A program made the position numbers and the translations under genes. 64,000 nt of DNA. Source: Velocimicrobium porci. GTDB taxonomy: Bacteria > Bacillota > Clostridia > Lachnospirales > Lachnospiraceae. The DNA is taken from positions 1-64,000 of the forward strand of contig NZ_VUMT01000003.1 of NCBI RefSeq assembly GCF_009696045.1, given 5' to 3'. Below the pieces are notes generated by a model, which made no database searches, was not told where the DNA came from, and saw only the letters and a program-made list of their open reading frames with translations. Positions 62,905 to 64,000 of the stretch are shown here, piece by piece; position 1 is the first letter of the stretch; every line of letters begins with the position of its first letter.

Positions 62905-63600
62905 ATGAATACAAAATACTCAATCTTATTAATCGAAGATGAGCAAACAATAAGTGATTTTATTTGTACCACTTTAAAAACACAAAATTATAAGGTTACG
63001 ACTTCAACAAACGGAACGGATGGGCTTTCTCTTATCGCATCCCAATGTCCAGACATTATTCTTTTAGATCTTGGTCTTCCTGATATGGATGGACTTGAAA
63101 TAATAGACAAAGTGCGAGGCTGGAACAATACACCCATTATTGTAATCTCTGCCAGAACGGAAGAAGATGATAAAGTATATGCGCTTGACCATGGCGCTGA
63201 TGATTATATTACAAAGCCTTTTGGCACACATGAATTACTGGCAAGAATTCGTTCTGCAATCCGTTATTGCAACCATATGAATACAATTGCACTTGAAAAT
63301 ACTTGTCCTTATCAGGCTAAAAATCTGTTTATTGATTTTGACAAGCATCTTGTGACTTTAAATAATGAAATAATTCACTTAACGCAAATAGAATTTAATA
63401 TCGTTGAACTCCTTGCAAAAAATGCCGGCAAAGTACTTACCTATAATTACATTATTACCCACATATGGGGTCCCGATGAGATTGAAAACAACCGGATTCT
63501 TCGAGTTAATATGGCACATATCCGTAGGAAATTAGAAAGGGATCCCGCAAAACCAGAATATATCTTTACAGAAGTCGGCATTGGTTATCGCATGTTATAA
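62905..63600 (+). CDS. OmpR-family response regulator, KdpE-like
   Basis: A 231-aa regulator: receiver domain (ILLIEDEQTISDFICTTL; phosphoacceptor Asp in IILLDLGLPDMDGLEII; Thr/Ser in IIVISARTEEDDK; Lys in DYITKPFG) and winged-helix DNA-binding domain (NNEIIHLTQIEFNIVELLAKNAGKVLTY, RVNMAHIRRKLE). It matches KdpE in layout (LGLPDMDGLEII, SAR). No KdpD kinase or kdpABC genes are adjacent in the window, so it is an orphan here. Confidence 0.88.
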   Translation: MNTKYSILLIEDEQTISDFICTTLKTQNYKVTTSTNGTDGLSLIASQCPDIILLDLGLPDMDGLEIIDKVRGWNNTPIIVISARTEEDDKVYALDHGADDYITKPFGTHELLARIRSAIRYCNHMNTIALENTCPYQAKNLFIDFDKHLVTLNNEIIHLTQIEFNIVELLAKNAGKVLTYNYIITHIWGPDEIENNRILRVNMAHIRRKLERDPAKPEYIFTEVGIGYRML

Positions 63601-63631
63601 GAAAGAATCCTGTTCCTATGAATTTAAAAAA

Positions 63632-63685
63632 GGCAACTGACGCTTCACAATTTTTCAATTGTCGAAGCGGCTGCCGCCTTTTTTT
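63632..63685. terminator. Bidirectional terminator
   Basis: A long imperfect stem (63632-63677: GGCAACTGACGCTTC...CGAAGCGGCTGCC, AATT core) followed by TTTTTTT on the plus strand; A-run before it gives T on the minus strand. Confidence 0.8.
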
Positions 63686-63719
63686 ATACTTTTTATATCA
63701 TGATGTTGGGATTATATCA

Positions 63720-64000
63720 TTACTTCAAAACCTTTGCAAGTGTAGTTTTAGCAATTGTAAATTGAGGACATCCTTCAGAGCCGGGAGCAACTTCGTACTT
63801 ATCAAAACAAATTACAAGATTACCTTTTTTGTCAATATAGAAATTTTGATTCTTTTTAATTGTTTTAAAATCATATTTCTGCATTTCTTTATCCTTTGTA
63901 TCTAAAAAGTAAACCTTTCCATCTTTCATCTGTTCTCTCATCTGTTTTTTAATTTCTTTACTAATAACATTTATATAATCTGCATTCTTTTTAAACAGAC
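63720..64000 (-). CDS. DUF3298 (RsiV-type) protein, C-terminal part
   Basis: The gene runs off the right edge; the last ~93 codons are seen. YFLDTKDKEMQKYDFKTIKK, then NFYIDKKGNLVICFDKYEVAPGSEGCPQFTI matches the DUF3298 C-terminal domain of RsiV-like anti-sigma factors and secreted proteins. The N-terminal part and any TM helix are outside the window, so whether it is an anti-sigma factor is undecided. Confidence 0.7.
   Translation of the reverse strand, partial: LFKKNADYINVISKEIKKQMREQMKDGKVYFLDTKDKEMQKYDFKTIKKNQNFYIDKKGNLVICFDKYEVAPGSEGCPQFTIAKTTLAKVLK

Overview
The window is AT-rich DNA from a Gram-positive anaerobe of the Bacillota, class Clostridia, most likely an endospore-forming Lachnospiraceae-type gut bacterium. 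Support for this: a SpoIIID gene, near-consensus sigma-A promoters and strong GGAGG-type ribosome binding sites, the order of the two ribosomal/RNA-polymerase gene blocks, DUF2089, DUF4234 and YjfB genes, and an oxygen-sensitive double-cubane reductase cluster. The species cannot be named from the sequence.

Layout. (1) 1-5.6 kb: a Crp/Fnr regulator, a NitT/TauT-type ABC importer of unknown ligand, a LysR regulator and a split chromate-transporter pair. (2) 6.2-15.4 kb: a ~9.2 kb integrative element inserted in the 3' end of tuf. It carries a tyrosine integrase, an excisionase-like protein, a candidate rolling-circle Rep protein with a large upstream hairpin, small Cys-rich and J-domain proteins, and a serine resolvase. 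It rebuilt the end of tuf with its own diverged copy and pushed the original tail to 6197-6250. No conjugation genes are visible. (3) 15.4-20.1 kb: the str operon (rpsL-rpsG-fusA-tuf), minus strand. (4) 20.6-26.2 kb: accessory genes between the two housekeeping blocks: a three-gene double-cubane-cluster reductase module, a TPR-like protein, a lipoprotein, and DUF4234 and DUF2752 membrane proteins. (5) 26.5-41.0 kb: rpmG-secE-nusG-rplK-rplA-(unknown)-rplJ-rplL-(unknown, YjfB, DUF2089)-rpoB-rpoC. This usually compact cluster is opened at two points by unrelated genes. (6) 42-50 kb: four tandem, mosaic paralogs of a secreted leucine-rich-repeat/Ig-like protein under one conserved dyad promoter, interleaved with a TcdE-like holin gene and a beta-propeller-like protein without signal peptide that share an operator. 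(7) 50-64 kb: a FliD-like orphan, a YesN-type response regulator, Gx transporter and NusG-II proteins, an Mrr-type nuclease, a CHAP protein, spoIIID, a type I restriction locus damaged by an internal deletion (hsdM fused against an N-terminally truncated hsdR, no hsdS beside it), a MATE pump, an NSS transporter, a KdpE-like regulator and a DUF3298 gene cut by the window end.

The parts most worth attention are the tuf-targeting element with its surrogate gene tail and paired arm sites, the mosaic LRR array with its linked holin/propeller unit, a 47-bp promoter-operator block shared by two distant genes of unknown function, and the hsdM/hsdR deletion junction. All family names rest on recognising motifs by eye; no database search was run.
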